NCBI GenBank assembly: GCA_030615175.1
Contig: JAUWZX010000001.1
Span: forward strand, 263,840-327,839
Origin: Candidatus Parvarchaeota archaeon
GTDB taxonomy: Archaea; Nanobdellota; Nanobdellia; WJKC01
Direction of reading: 5' to 3'
Length of the DNA: 64,000 nt
Positions 16,431 to 24,992 of this stretch are shown here, one piece after another; the first letter of the stretch is position 1; every line of letters starts with the position of its first letter. A model generated the notes under the pieces. That model saw nothing but the letters and a program-made list of their open reading frames with translations. It was not told where the DNA came from and ran no database searches. The translations under genes were made by a program, and so were the position numbers.

Positions 16431-16715
16431 ATGGCTGAGGTTCCTGAAATCGTTTCTGAAGGTGATGAGGGTGGGGATGTTGTTTTCACTCCTTCTGATT
16501 ACGGCGGGTCCGAGACTTTAGAGCATGCTGATAAAGTAAATGCCCCTGTTCCTGATGAGAATAAGCCTGCTGAAGAGCCCGGGTCATGGCTTGAGAATAA
16601 GAAAACAGCTTTAATAATTGGTGTTATTGGTTTTATAGTAGTAATTATTGTATTTGTATTCTTATTCGGCACTATTGACTGGGATTTAATAATGAATCCT
16701 CCAATGAATTCTTAA
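16431..16715 (+). CDS. Small acidic single-pass membrane protein
   Basis: 94 residues. The first 57 are acidic and proline/glycine rich (MAEVPEIVSEGDEGGDVVFT...), then a basic ENKK stop and one transmembrane helix (about 59-80, LIIGVIGFIVVIIVFVFLFG) with a short tail. A cytoplasmic disordered N-terminus with a C-terminal anchor is likely. No family recognised; the upstream TATA-like sequence and ATG usage support a real gene. Confidence 0.62.
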   Translation: MAEVPEIVSEGDEGGDVVFTPSDYGGSETLEHADKVNAPVPDENKPAEEPGSWLENKKTALIIGVIGFIVVIIVFVFLFGTIDWDLIMNPPMNS

Positions 16716-16768
16716 AGAATTTCATGCAGGGGACGAGCCCAATACAAAGTGTTAATTGAGTGATCTAG

Positions 16769-17155
16769 TCACTTTATTTCTTTTAGCACTTCATTAATAT
16801 CTTTTTTTCGTTTAATTGATGGATGGAAATAAAACATGCATTTAGTGTTATGTTCCCCAATTGCATAAATTAATGGTCTTTGAAACAAGATATTAGATAA
16901 AATTGCAGCCCCTAACTCCGCGTGCAATCCCTTACCATAATCATTACCAATTATTATGAATACATCGCAGTCCTTAAGTCCATTAATATCCTCACTAGCA
17001 TATTGCTTTGCAAGTTCTTGATTCTCTTTATACGGCTTTATAGCTTTATGTAAAGTCCAATCAACAGTAATTTCATGACCCTTACTTTTTAACAAGTCAT
17101 ATAACTTTCTAACTTCCTGCTTGCTCTCAAACTTAGCTGCAACATAGAACTTCAT
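16769..17155 (-). CDS. Nucleoside 2-deoxyribosyltransferase-like protein
   Basis: A 128-residue Rossmann-like protein. It begins MKFYVAAKFESKQEVRKLYD and contains DINGLKDCDVFIIIGNDYGK and the signature HAELGAAI near residues 79-86, as in nucleoside 2-deoxyribosyltransferases and related SLOG-superfamily enzymes. The Glu of AELG would be catalytic. It could salvage nucleosides or hydrolyse nucleotide derivatives. It is a single gene between an orphan membrane protein and tRNA-Leu. Confidence 0.75.
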   Translation of the reverse strand: MKFYVAAKFESKQEVRKLYDLLKSKGHEITVDWTLHKAIKPYKENQELAKQYASEDINGLKDCDVFIIIGNDYGKGLHAELGAAILSNILFQRPLIYAIGEHNTKCMFYFHPSIKRKKDINEVLKEIK

Positions 17156-17190
17156 GATAAGAATACAAGAATCAACTAATATAAAAAATG

Positions 17191-17326
17191 TGCGGGGGAC
17201 GAGATTTTCTAAACCCCAAGCGTTTTTCCGTGAACGCTTTTTCTAAAAGGGTTCTTTGAACTCGCGCAGGCACTAAGCCACTGGATTCTTAGTCCAGCCC
17301 GTTTGACCAGACTCCGGCACCCCCGC
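17191..17326 (-). tRNA. tRNA-Leu (anticodon reads AAG) with a T-loop intron
   Basis: Acceptor GCGGGGG pairs with CCCCCGC, A73. The D stem is three pairs and there is a long variable arm (GGC-TTAGT-GCC), both class II features. The anticodon arm is CTGGA-CTAAGAA-TCCAG, so at face value the anticodon is AAG (Leu codon CUU). The T loop is interrupted by 50 bases (17205-17254); removal gives GCGAG-TTCAAAT-CTCGT. No CCA is encoded. The amino-acid identity is well supported by the class II shape and A73; the A34 anticodon is unusual for an archaeon. Confidence 0.88.
17205..17254 (-). other. 50-nt T-loop intron (position 59/60) of tRNA-Leu
   Basis: Identical to the intron at 26594-26643 in tRNA-Ile. 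It is closed by AACCC/GGGTT and contains an internal hairpin AAGCGTT/AACGCTT. The 3' junction fits AA^T followed by CTCG. Adjacent A residues leave the 5' cut ambiguous by a base or two, and the central helix is imperfect (TTC/GAA). Confidence 0.85.
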
Positions 17327-17348
17327 AATGAGTAATTAAGATATTAAC

Positions 17349-17987
17349 TTAGTATTTTAAAGTTTTTCTTACGCTGCTCATAACTATGCTTTTAAAATAG
17401 CATTTGTACCTCTTTAGTCCAATACTTTTCTTCAGGATTCTTCCCTGCTTGCAGAGTAATTTTTCTATTGCTTCATCAATTGTTTCAGCGTTTACTTCAG
17501 TTATTAATTGACCTATTTCTTCATAGTAATGAGCATCACTGCCCCCTATTAATGGGAGCTTATACTTTTCTGAGAATTTTAGTACTTTGTTATTAAAGTT
17601 CTTGAGCAGGCACCTGCCGTTTAATTCAATGAAGTCAAAATTTCTTAACTCAAAAACGTGTTTTTTAACGCCCCTCCTGAACGGGTCAAAAACGTGTGGC
17701 AGTATCACTATCCCCCCCATCGCTTTTATTAAGTTAATTGTTTTCTGAGCGTCAAGTCCTGGCTTGATTGGTTCCTTAATGAATAATCCGATTATTTCTC
17801 CCTGCTTTGCCCTGATTTCCTCTCCTATTATGACTTTAAAGTTTCTGTCATTATATTTTAATAATTTATCATGATTAACTAGTGCTATAGCATCTAATCC
17901 TTTTTTCCTAGCAATTTTCACTGCTAGTTTTGGCTTGATTGCAGCGCATGGTGATAAATTAGTATGTACGTGAAAGTCTATTTTCAT
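17349..17987 (-). CDS. PHP-domain metal-dependent phosphoesterase
   Basis: A 212-residue PHP protein. The N-terminal metal motif is DFHVHTNLSPC, followed by ALVNHD near residues 36-41, VILPHVFDP near 94-102 and GGSDAHYYEEIG near 148-159. These are the His/Asp clusters that bind the metal centre. Single-domain archaeal PHP proteins of this size hydrolyse phosphate esters, but the substrate is unknown. It is a stand-alone gene upstream of tRNA-Leu on the same strand. Confidence 0.88.
   Translation of the reverse strand: MKIDFHVHTNLSPCAAIKPKLAVKIARKKGLDAIALVNHDKLLKYNDRNFKVIIGEEIRAKQGEIIGLFIKEPIKPGLDAQKTINLIKAMGGIVILPHVFDPFRRGVKKHVFELRNFDFIELNGRCLLKNFNNKVLKFSEKYKLPLIGGSDAHYYEEIGQLITEVNAETIDEAIEKLLCKQGRILKKSIGLKRYKCYFKSIVMSSVRKTLKY
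17353..17362 (-). promoter_or_regulatory. TATA-like element of tRNA-Leu
   Basis: On the minus strand CTTTAAAATA lies 27-36 bases before the tRNA-Leu start. It overlaps the last codons of the PHP gene, so the promoter is embedded in coding sequence. Confidence 0.45.
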
Positions 17988-18149
17988 AAGAATCTTTATT
18001 AAGAATTATCTTTATAAATCTTTAGTGTTTCCTCATCTTTCTCTTTCTTTTTCGTTCTTTCATTTTCTTCTTGCGAGTACTCCATCTAGAACTTTTATAT
18101 TTTTTCCAAGTTCTTGAACTCCTCTTCATTAAATATTAAGATACAGGGA

Positions 18150-18704
18150 TTATTTTTTAAGCTTTTTCATTTTCCTTGCTGGCACGCCAACATAAACACT
18201 ATTACTGTCTAATTTCTTATTCTTTGGCACGAAAGCATGAGCCCCCACTATTGTGTTGTCGCCAATAGTGACTCCTGGACTAATAATTGCATAAGCGCCT
18301 ATGGTGCAGTTCTTGCCAATCCTTGTTCTCTTAATTTTAAGCTTATCTCCTTTAATATAATGTGCAAGGATTAAACTATTATTACCAATTATAGTGTTAT
18401 CACCTATCTCAGTTAAGCAGGGATCGTGAATTAAACCAGCTGTTATTCTAAGCCTGCCAATCTTTGCTTTAAGGGCTTTACGGTAAACCCACAACACACC
18501 GTCCTGTGGGACTCCTAGTATGGTCATTAAGTGATTAAGCATGCCAACGAACAGGTTATTACCCATCCAGGCATCAGCTTCTTTTGAGTGAAGTTTAAAC
18601 TCTCCTTCGCGAGGGAAGCCGCAAATCCTGACTATTAAGTAAGCAGTCATAACCCTTAGTATTAGGTAAGTGATTAATGCTGTAAATGCGCTAAGCGGAA
18701 GCAA
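18150..18704 (-). CDS. Hexapeptide-repeat (left-handed beta-helix) acyltransferase-like membrane protein
   Basis: The C-terminal two thirds carry hexapeptide repeats (IGDNTIIGNNSLILA, IGKNCTIGAYAIISPGVTIG, NTIVGAHAFVP) ending in VYVGVPARKMKK, as in maltose/galactoside-type O-acetyltransferases. The first in-frame start in this span is a TTG at 18704. The frame stays open to about 18842 and encodes two further hydrophobic stretches but no ATG or GTG. The real protein is probably about 40 residues longer with an unusual start, or its start is damaged. Possibly a surface-polysaccharide or lipid acyltransferase; the neighbouring glycan cluster supports this. Confidence 0.75.
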   Translation of the reverse strand: MLPLSAFTALITYLILRVMTAYLIVRICGFPREGEFKLHSKEADAWMGNNLFVGMLNHLMTILGVPQDGVLWVYRKALKAKIGRLRITAGLIHDPCLTEIGDNTIIGNNSLILAHYIKGDKLKIKRTRIGKNCTIGAYAIISPGVTIGDNTIVGAHAFVPKNKKLDSNSVYVGVPARKMKKLKK

Positions 18705-18871
18705 TATGTAAAAGAGGATTCCACTAAATAATAATGAGTGCAGGTAAATAATTAAACCAGTTAATGGTAATGGAGCAATCCAGATGAGTAATATGTAAAT
18801 TACCCATTTATCATATGAATACCCGTTCCTGTTTATAATTAATATTCACCCTTTTTTTAATTAATATTTAA

Positions 18872-18946
18872 TGCTCCCGCCGGGATTTGAACCCGGGTCC
18901 CTGGCTCGAAAGGCCAGAATCCTTGACCGGACTAGACCACAGGAGC
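18872..18946 (-). tRNA. tRNA-Glu (anticodon TTC)
   Basis: Acceptor GCTCCTG pairs with CGGGAGC with one T-G pair. The anticodon arm CTGGC-CTTTCGA-GCCAG gives TTC, and the T arm is CCGGG-TTCAAAT-CCCGG with A73. No intron and no CCA. A TATA-like GGTTTAAAAA lies about 26-36 bases upstream. Confidence 0.95.
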
Positions 18947-18984
18947 ATTACTTTTAAAAGAGATTTATTCCTTTTTTAAACCTT

Positions 18985-19620
18985 TCACTTCTTAAAAACT
19001 TCAGTAACTAAGCACAGGGACTTGATAAGGAATTCATTTTTAACTTTTAAAAAACGATTAGTTATTCCTAACTTCTTAAAACCAATATTAAACATAATAT
19101 TGTTAAAATCATTTAATGAAGGAACAAAAATGTGTGTATCATCAGGATAAAAGAATTTGTTAATAAACCTGCTTATGAAATTATTAACAGTTGGTATCTC
19201 AACTATGAATAATCCCTGCTTTTTTAATTTAGAGTAAATATTATTTAAAGCCTTAACAGGATTATTTAAATGTTCAATAACATCAATGGCTGTGATGACA
19301 TCAAATTTTTTGTTAAAAGGTATTTCTCTTTGCACATCGCCTTGTTTTAGATTTTTTAAATTAAATTTCTGCTTTGCTCTTTTAATCGCAAATTCTGATA
19401 TGTCCACACCATGAACATTGAAATCATTTCTAGCAGCATTAAGTAAATGCCCGTAAGCGCATCCAATATCTAGTAAATCCCCTGAAGTCCTGTACTCTTT
19501 TAATAATTTAATCACTGATTGCCAGTTCTTAAATAATTTCATTTTTTCCTCATAATTCCCAAAAGTTTTAAGTGGAACTCTTTTACCTTCAAAATAATCT
19601 TTATCAAATAAATTTTTCAT
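18985..19620 (-). CDS. Class I SAM-dependent methyltransferase (UbiG-like)
   Basis: A 211-residue methyltransferase with motif I LLDIGCAYGHLLNAARN near residues 50-66, the acidic residue ending motif II in HGVDIS, and DVITAIDVIEHLNNPVKAL near 102-120. The Methyltransf_23 pattern fits small-molecule or glycan methylation rather than nucleic acid. It is the last gene of a three-gene run (21232 to 18985) in which each start overlaps the previous stop by four bases: methyltransferase, glycosyltransferase, methyltransferase. It probably methylates a surface saccharide or lipid headgroup; that is context inference. Confidence 0.85.
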   Translation of the reverse strand: MKNLFDKDYFEGKRVPLKTFGNYEEKMKLFKNWQSVIKLLKEYRTSGDLLDIGCAYGHLLNAARNDFNVHGVDISEFAIKRAKQKFNLKNLKQGDVQREIPFNKKFDVITAIDVIEHLNNPVKALNNIYSKLKKQGLFIVEIPTVNNFISRFINKFFYPDDTHIFVPSLNDFNNIMFNIGFKKLGITNRFLKVKNEFLIKSLCLVTEVFKK

Positions 19621-20609
19621 TTGTACTCTTCAAAGATTTTTATTATCTTATTTGTTGTTCTTTCGCAGTCGTATTTTTTTGCCATTTTATATGCATTTAA
19701 GCCTAATTTTTTCCTCAGACTTTTTGAATTAATTAATTGATTTATCCTTTTAATAAAGTTATTATAATCATTGCATAGGAATCCATTTTTACCATTACTT
19801 ATTTTTTCCTTGATTGGTGGAATGTTTGTCGCAATTATTGGGCGCTTGCAAGCGCCTGCTTCAAGAATTGGCAGCCCTTCATTCTCAGCTCTTGTTGGGC
19901 ATAAAAAAATGTCTGCTCCGCAGTAAGCAGAAACAATATCATTAATATACCCTGTGAAGAAAAGATTCTTTGGTTTTTGCTTGACTAGTCTCATGATTTT
20001 AAGCCAGTTCTTCTTAAATGGGAATTCACTGCCAACCCAGATAAATTTTACTTCAGGAAATTCACGCGCTAATTTTATGAAAGTATCAATGCCTTTTCTC
20101 CAGATAAGTGTTCCAACATTAATAATTAGTGTTTCATCTTTCTTTATTCCATATCCATTCCTGAATTTATCTCTTTTCTTCTTTGAGTACTTGAATTTCT
20201 CAAGGTTAACGCCGCAGCTTACAACGTCAATTTTTTTATTAATGCCTGTCTTAATTATGCATTCCTTTGCAAACTCTGATATAGTGATTACTCTATCAGC
20301 AAGTGAATAAATTTTTTTAAGGTATTTCACTATCAGGTTATAAAACAGGTCGAAGAAAAAGCATACGTCTTTTAAGTCGCTAGGAGTTGTTGTAACAAAT
20401 ATGATTCTTGGCTTGCTTTTAATCCTTTTCAGTTTTAAGTAAGAAATGGGGTCAATAACTGGTGCATAGGCTATATCATAATTGTTTCCTTTTTTAATGA
20501 TTTCATGATCTTTATTAATTAAGCCTTGCTTTAAGTAGTCCCAAGCAGTTCTGGTCCCTGAAGTTATAAATGCGTCAGGTGAGATTTGCTTTATTATCAT
20601 ATTTTTCAA
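19617..20609 (-). CDS. GT4-family glycosyltransferase
   Basis: A 330-residue GT-B enzyme that transfers a sugar from a nucleotide or lipid-linked donor. The C-terminal half has NVGTLIWRKGIDTFIKLARE, FIWVGSE, LFFTGYINDIVSAYCGADIF and the E-x7-E motif ENEGLPILE near residue 240. The N-terminal acceptor domain contains the shared SCGVNLEKFKYS junction. It is paralogous to the divergent gene at 21302. Overlaps of four bases at both ends place it between two methyltransferases. Confidence 0.9.
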   Translation of the reverse strand: MKNMIIKQISPDAFITSGTRTAWDYLKQGLINKDHEIIKKGNNYDIAYAPVIDPISYLKLKRIKSKPRIIFVTTTPSDLKDVCFFFDLFYNLIVKYLKKIYSLADRVITISEFAKECIIKTGINKKIDVVSCGVNLEKFKYSKKKRDKFRNGYGIKKDETLIINVGTLIWRKGIDTFIKLAREFPEVKFIWVGSEFPFKKNWLKIMRLVKQKPKNLFFTGYINDIVSAYCGADIFLCPTRAENEGLPILEAGACKRPIIATNIPPIKEKISNGKNGFLCNDYNNFIKRINQLINSKSLRKKLGLNAYKMAKKYDCERTTNKIIKIFEEYK

Positions 20610-21232
20610 ATCCTTTTACAAATATAGCCTGTTTCTATAATGAATTTTTTGCAATAAATTGTTTTCAATCCATTTTTTTCTAATAATCTTATTCCATTTT
20701 TAGCACTAATCGGTTTTTCGTAACCAAAAGGCCATTCTCCTTTAACCTTCTCTACTACACCTCTCCACATTTTATAATATATTGAAGGTCTTGGAGCAGT
20801 TATTAATGCAATCCCATTTTTTTTAAGGAATTCCCAATGCTTTTTAATAATCATATTCTGTCTTTCACCCTTGAAGTGCTCTATTAATCCTTGGCTGTGT
20901 ACTAAATCATACTTCTTTTTTAGTTTTAATCTTGTTATATCTTCATTTACTAACTTTACTTTCATTTTATTTTTGCTGTATAATTCTTTTGAGAATTTTA
21001 ATGACTCTCTTGAGTAGTCTACAATGGTTGCTTTCCCTCCATACTCTTTAAGCAGCCATAACGTTATTATTCCTGAACCGCATCCAAGTTCTAATATTTC
21101 CGGGTTTTTTGGCAATTTAACATTTTTTAATAAATTTTTATAATTATTATACGTCCCCTTTGATAAAAATATGAATAACTTACTATGCTTCTTAGCTCTA
21201 ATCCACCACGTGGCCCAATTTTTTTTAGCCAT
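20606..21232 (-). CDS. Class I SAM-dependent methyltransferase
   Basis: 208 residues. Motif I is PEILELGCGSGIITLWLLKE (about 44-63), followed by ATIVDYSRESLKFSKEL and the distinctive YDLVHSQGLIEHFKGERQ. The last phrase is shared with the methyltransferase at 24360, so the two are paralogues on either side of the radical SAM pair. It is the first gene of the minus-strand trio and is divergent from the glycosyltransferase at 21302 with a 69-base gap. Target unknown. Confidence 0.85.
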   Translation of the reverse strand: MAKKNWATWWIRAKKHSKLFIFLSKGTYNNYKNLLKNVKLPKNPEILELGCGSGIITLWLLKEYGGKATIVDYSRESLKFSKELYSKNKMKVKLVNEDITRLKLKKKYDLVHSQGLIEHFKGERQNMIIKKHWEFLKKNGIALITAPRPSIYYKMWRGVVEKVKGEWPFGYEKPISAKNGIRLLEKNGLKTIYCKKFIIETGYICKRI

Positions 21233-21301
21233 TTTAAATAAATTTTACTATCTTTCCTTTTAAAAAACTTTTTTAAAATACTCATTAATTAAAAATATAC
21301 A

Positions 21302-22309
21302 ATGAAAGCAAATCTAACCTTTGAATACCCTTCCAAAGGCCATGGCTCTAAAACAGCGTATAATAATTTTATTAAAGGCTTGATTAAGAATAACATTGAA
21401 GTTGACACTAATTCATTAAGCAAGGATTCCGATTTAACTCATGCATTAATACCAGGACCTGTTTCCTTTATTCAAACTTTTATTAGGAAGAAGCCGTTAA
21501 TTTATGCATTACTTTTTCATCCAGAGGAGTTAAGAGTTGTTAAGGGTGGAGGGTTAATGAATTGGGTTTCTAATTATTATATCAGGAAGGCAAGGGTGAT
21601 AACTGTTTGTTCAAAATTCAGTAAAGATGAATTAGAAAAGTTTGTTAATAAACCAATAAGCGTGGTTAGTTGCGGAGTTAATACAACTGTTTTTAAGAAA
21701 AACAAACAAAAAAGAAGGCGTTTCAGGAAGAAGTATGGCATAAGTAAGGATGAATTATTAATTTATGATGTTGGCAGTTTAAATCATAAAAAAGGCATTG
21801 ACGGATTTCTTAAAATGGCAAATGTTTTCAAAGATGTTAAGTTCTTATGGGCTGGCAGGAATTTTCCTCATTTTAAAGGAAAATATGACTCAAAACGCAT
21901 TATTAAGAAGTATAGCAATGTAATACTTACTGGTTTTGTTGAAGATGTATCAATGGTTCACGCAGCAGGTGATGTACTATTATACCCTAGTTATTTTGAG
22001 TTGCAGGGCATACCTGTATTAGAGGCAATGGCAAGCGAGAACCCTGTTGTTGTTAGGGATATAAAAGTATTTGATGATTGGTTAATGCATGGTAAGAATT
22101 GCTTAAAAGCAAAGAGCACCAGTGATTTCAAGGATTCATTAAATCAATTAATTAATAATAAGCGGCTATTTAACAAGTTATCAAAGAATGGACATGAAAC
22201 AGCAGTTAAACATGATTTAAAAAGTGTTGGTAAAAAATTAAAAAGAGTTTATGAACTTGCTTTAGCAAAGGATTTTAAACCAATATATAATGATTATTCC
22301 TATGAGTAA
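21302..22309 (+). CDS. GT4-family glycosyltransferase
   Basis: 335 residues of GT-B type. It has VVSCGVNTTVFKKN, YDVGSLNHKKGIDGFLKMAN, VILTGFVEDVSMVHAAGDVL and ELQGIPVLEAMASENPVV, the E-x7-E motif being ELQGIPVLE. It opens a plus-strand run with two radical SAM proteins and a methyltransferase. It is similar in layout to the 19617 glycosyltransferase, suggesting duplication and specialisation within the cluster. The sugar and acceptor cannot be inferred. Confidence 0.9.
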   Translation: MKANLTFEYPSKGHGSKTAYNNFIKGLIKNNIEVDTNSLSKDSDLTHALIPGPVSFIQTFIRKKPLIYALLFHPEELRVVKGGGLMNWVSNYYIRKARVITVCSKFSKDELEKFVNKPISVVSCGVNTTVFKKNKQKRRRFRKKYGISKDELLIYDVGSLNHKKGIDGFLKMANVFKDVKFLWAGRNFPHFKGKYDSKRIIKKYSNVILTGFVEDVSMVHAAGDVLLYPSYFELQGIPVLEAMASENPVVVRDIKVFDDWLMHGKNCLKAKSTSDFKDSLNQLINNKRLFNKLSKNGHETAVKHDLKSVGKKLKRVYELALAKDFKPIYNDYSYE

Positions 22310-23339
22310 AATAATGAAAATAAAGCCTGGAACATTTTTCCTTAAGACTACTCCAAAGGCTTTATGGGGTTTTTTCAAGTACAAGATTGGGAGGCCCAAT
22401 CCAATTGTTGCTCAGTGGGAGATAACTTATAATTGTAATTTTAAGTGTAAGTACTGCAATGTTTGGAGAAATAAGAATAACAAGATGAAGGAATTAAGCC
22501 TTGACGAGATTAAGGATATTATTGACCAGTTGGACAGGATTGGAGTTATATGGATTACTTTTACTGGAGGCGAGCCATTACTAAAGAAAGAACTTCCTGA
22601 AATTATAAAGTACTGCAGTGAGAAAGGGATTATTACTTTAGTGAATGATAATGGTTCTTTATTAAAGCGTAAATTGCCTGAATTAAAGGATTGCCTGAAT
22701 AGTATTAGTGTTTCAATTGACTCGCCTGATGAAAGAATTAATGATGACCTTCGTGGCGTTAAGGGCGCGTTTAAGAAGGCATTTAGTGCTGCAATTAAAT
22801 CAAAAGATTATATTAAGACGGTTGTTAACATGACTGTTACTTCTAATTCCTTGAATTCTCTTGAAAAAATGGTTGCTTTATGCAGGAAGAAGGGTTTAAA
22901 AGTTGAATTTACTCCTGTATCCATTATCCCTACTGAGGGTTATGAAAAAACTTGTGCAAAAAATGATTTGGTAGACCCAGTGAAGTTTCATGACACTGTT
23001 ATTGAATTAAGGAAGAAGTATAATAACATTGTATTCTTTAAGCCTTACATGGAATTAATCAAGAGGGGGGGTGTTTCAAAGAGTAATTTTGTATGCCGGG
23101 CGCCTGAATTAATGATTAATCTTAAGCCTAATGGTGACGTTGTTTACCCCTGCGGTTACTTCCCTGTTAAGAGGTTCTCAGCAAAGAAAATGAGAATTAA
23201 GGATATAATTAAGAAGTCTAAGGGCTTTGCTGGAAAACATTTTGATTTCTGTAATAATTGTACTTTGTTTTGCTTTTTAGCTTCTTCATTAGCTGTTAAT
23301 AATGTTAAGGACCTTAAGGAATTTGCATTAATGATTTAA
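22290..23339 (+). CDS. Radical SAM protein with C-terminal cysteine cluster (SPASM/twitch-like)
   Basis: 349 residues. The cluster motif CNFKCKYCNVW (CxxxCxxC) lies near residue 49, followed by FTGGEPLLKKELPE. The C-terminal part has CRAPELMINLKPNGDVVYPC and FDFCNNCTLFCFL, cysteines that could hold an auxiliary iron-sulfur cluster. Such enzymes modify peptides, sugars or lipids by radical chemistry. The first in-frame ATG (22290) overlaps the preceding gene by 20 bases; ATGs at 22302 and 22314 are possible starts. It stands next to a second radical SAM gene. Confidence 0.88.
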   Translation: MIIPMSKIMKIKPGTFFLKTTPKALWGFFKYKIGRPNPIVAQWEITYNCNFKCKYCNVWRNKNNKMKELSLDEIKDIIDQLDRIGVIWITFTGGEPLLKKELPEIIKYCSEKGIITLVNDNGSLLKRKLPELKDCLNSISVSIDSPDERINDDLRGVKGAFKKAFSAAIKSKDYIKTVVNMTVTSNSLNSLEKMVALCRKKGLKVEFTPVSIIPTEGYEKTCAKNDLVDPVKFHDTVIELRKKYNNIVFFKPYMELIKRGGVSKSNFVCRAPELMINLKPNGDVVYPCGYFPVKRFSAKKMRIKDIIKKSKGFAGKHFDFCNNCTLFCFLASSLAVNNVKDLKEFALMI

Positions 23340-23340
23340 A

Positions 23341-24351
23341 ATGATAAAGAATGTTTTGCTTAGGAAGCCTGTGCTAGTAGTGTTTGATGTTACTAAGAGA
23401 TGCAATTCTCGCTGCACTATGTGCAACATTTGGAGGAAGCAGAGCAAGTTAAGGGATGAGTTGAAACTTAGTGAAATTAATGAAATATTTAGTGACTTGA
23501 AGTCTTCAAGGGTTAGGCATGTCTTCCTTCAAGGAGGAGAGCCGTTGCTTAGAAGAGATATACTTGAAATCATTAAGTTATCAATCAGTGCTGGATTGAC
23601 TCCTTCCTTAATAACTAATGGCTTGTTGCTTAATAAGAAACTTGCAGTTAAGATAGCTGGGCTTAAATGTAATGTTAGTATAAGCCTTGATACATTAAAG
23701 AGAGGGAGGTACAAGCTAATTAGGGGAGTTGATAGATTGGATTTAGTTTTAAGGAATATTAAAGCGTGCAGTAAAATAAGGGGCAAGAACGGAGTGTGGG
23801 ATATTAATTCTACAATTAGCAGGGTTAATTATGATGAAGTCACTGACTTATTTAATTTTGCAGTTAAGTATGGTTTTAAGCATTTTGCCTGCCCGTATAA
23901 TTATTCAATATGTAATGTTAGTGCTAGGAGTTCTAAACTGGCCTTTGATAAAGAAGTTAGTAATGTTATTAAGGCTTTCAAGAAATTGTATTCATTGTCA
24001 AGGGATAATGGATTAATAATTAACTGCCTTTATTATGACGAAATTATTAAATTTTTAAGAGGCGATTACGAGAAGCCCTGCGACGCCTTGAAGTATTCAG
24101 TAATGATTAATGAGAAAGGTGAGTTAGCGCCTTGCTTGGAGTTAAAGCCATTTATTAGTCTTAAAAGCAACAAGTTCAGGGATGCAGTTAAGAATTTTGA
24201 TTATTCAATTATAAGGAAGTGTTATGAGAGCACTCCTTGTTTTTATGGCTGTACAAGGGGTTCAGGGATTGTTGTTAATAATTTTCATAAAGTTTTATTA
24301 CATGTTTTAAGACATCCTAAAAAATTTAAGGAACTTAAACATCTTTTTTAA
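23341..24351 (+). CDS. Radical SAM protein with SPASM-like C-terminus
   Basis: 336 residues. The cluster motif is CNSRCTMCNIW (CxxxCxxC) near residue 22, then HVFLQGGEPLLRRDILEI. C-terminal cysteines (PCDALKYSVMINEKGELAPC, then CYESTPCFYGC) fit an auxiliary cluster. The gene starts one base after the stop of the first radical SAM gene, so the pair is probably co-translated. Both are only moderately alike, implying consecutive reactions or a heteromeric complex; substrate unknown. Confidence 0.88.
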   Translation: MIKNVLLRKPVLVVFDVTKRCNSRCTMCNIWRKQSKLRDELKLSEINEIFSDLKSSRVRHVFLQGGEPLLRRDILEIIKLSISAGLTPSLITNGLLLNKKLAVKIAGLKCNVSISLDTLKRGRYKLIRGVDRLDLVLRNIKACSKIRGKNGVWDINSTISRVNYDEVTDLFNFAVKYGFKHFACPYNYSICNVSARSSKLAFDKEVSNVIKAFKKLYSLSRDNGLIINCLYYDEIIKFLRGDYEKPCDALKYSVMINEKGELAPCLELKPFISLKSNKFRDAVKNFDYSIIRKCYESTPCFYGCTRGSGIVVNNFHKVLLHVLRHPKKFKELKHLF

Positions 24352-24359
24352 TTATAGTT

Positions 24360-24992
24360 ATGGTTTTACGTAAAACAAATTGGGGTAAGTATGGTGGTTA
24401 TGAAGATTCATTCTTAATGAGATTATTCTTGAACAGAATATGGGCTGGTTATGATAAATTATTATCTGGAGTGAATTTAAAGAGTGGAATTAAGATTCTG
24501 GAGTTAGGGGCTGGTTCAGGTTATAACAGTTTAAATCTGGCAGTGAAGTTTAAAGCATCTAAAGTAGTGTTGGTTGATTTTAATGATAATGCACTGAAGT
24601 CGTCAAGAAATAGGTTTAAGGGAAGATTTAATTCACAGTTTCTTAAAAAAGATGTTTTTGATTTAAATATTAATGGAAAATTTGACATTGTTCATTCTCA
24701 GGGACTAATTGAGCATTTTCAGGGCAGGAAATTAAAAGAGCTTTTGAGGATTCATTTAAGATTTGCTAAAAAGAATGGTTTAATAATACTTATTTACCCG
24801 ACACCAACGATTTCTTACCGAATCATTAGGAAATTAGCTGAGATTGCTAAAAAATGGATTTTCGCAGACGAGGTTCCATTAAGGAAAGAGCAATTAATTA
24901 ATTTAATGAGTGAGAATAATGTTGAATTAATTAATTCAACAAGGATACATTGCGGCATAACAGAAGATGGCTTGTTATTTATGAAAAAGTAA
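24360..24992 (+). CDS. Class I SAM-dependent methyltransferase
   Basis: 210 residues with motif I IKILELGAGSGYNSLNLAVK, VVLVDFNDNALKSSRN and FDIVHSQGLIEHFQGRKLKE. It is a paralogue of the 20606 methyltransferase and closes the plus-strand run. Its stop abuts the stop of the convergent glycosyltransferase at 24993, leaving no spacer. It probably methylates a product of the neighbouring radical SAM or glycosyltransferase enzymes; that is inference. Confidence 0.85.
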   Translation: MVLRKTNWGKYGGYEDSFLMRLFLNRIWAGYDKLLSGVNLKSGIKILELGAGSGYNSLNLAVKFKASKVVLVDFNDNALKSSRNRFKGRFNSQFLKKDVFDLNINGKFDIVHSQGLIEHFQGRKLKELLRIHLRFAKKNGLIILIYPTPTISYRIIRKLAEIAKKWIFADEVPLRKEQLINLMSENNVELINSTRIHCGITEDGLLFMKK

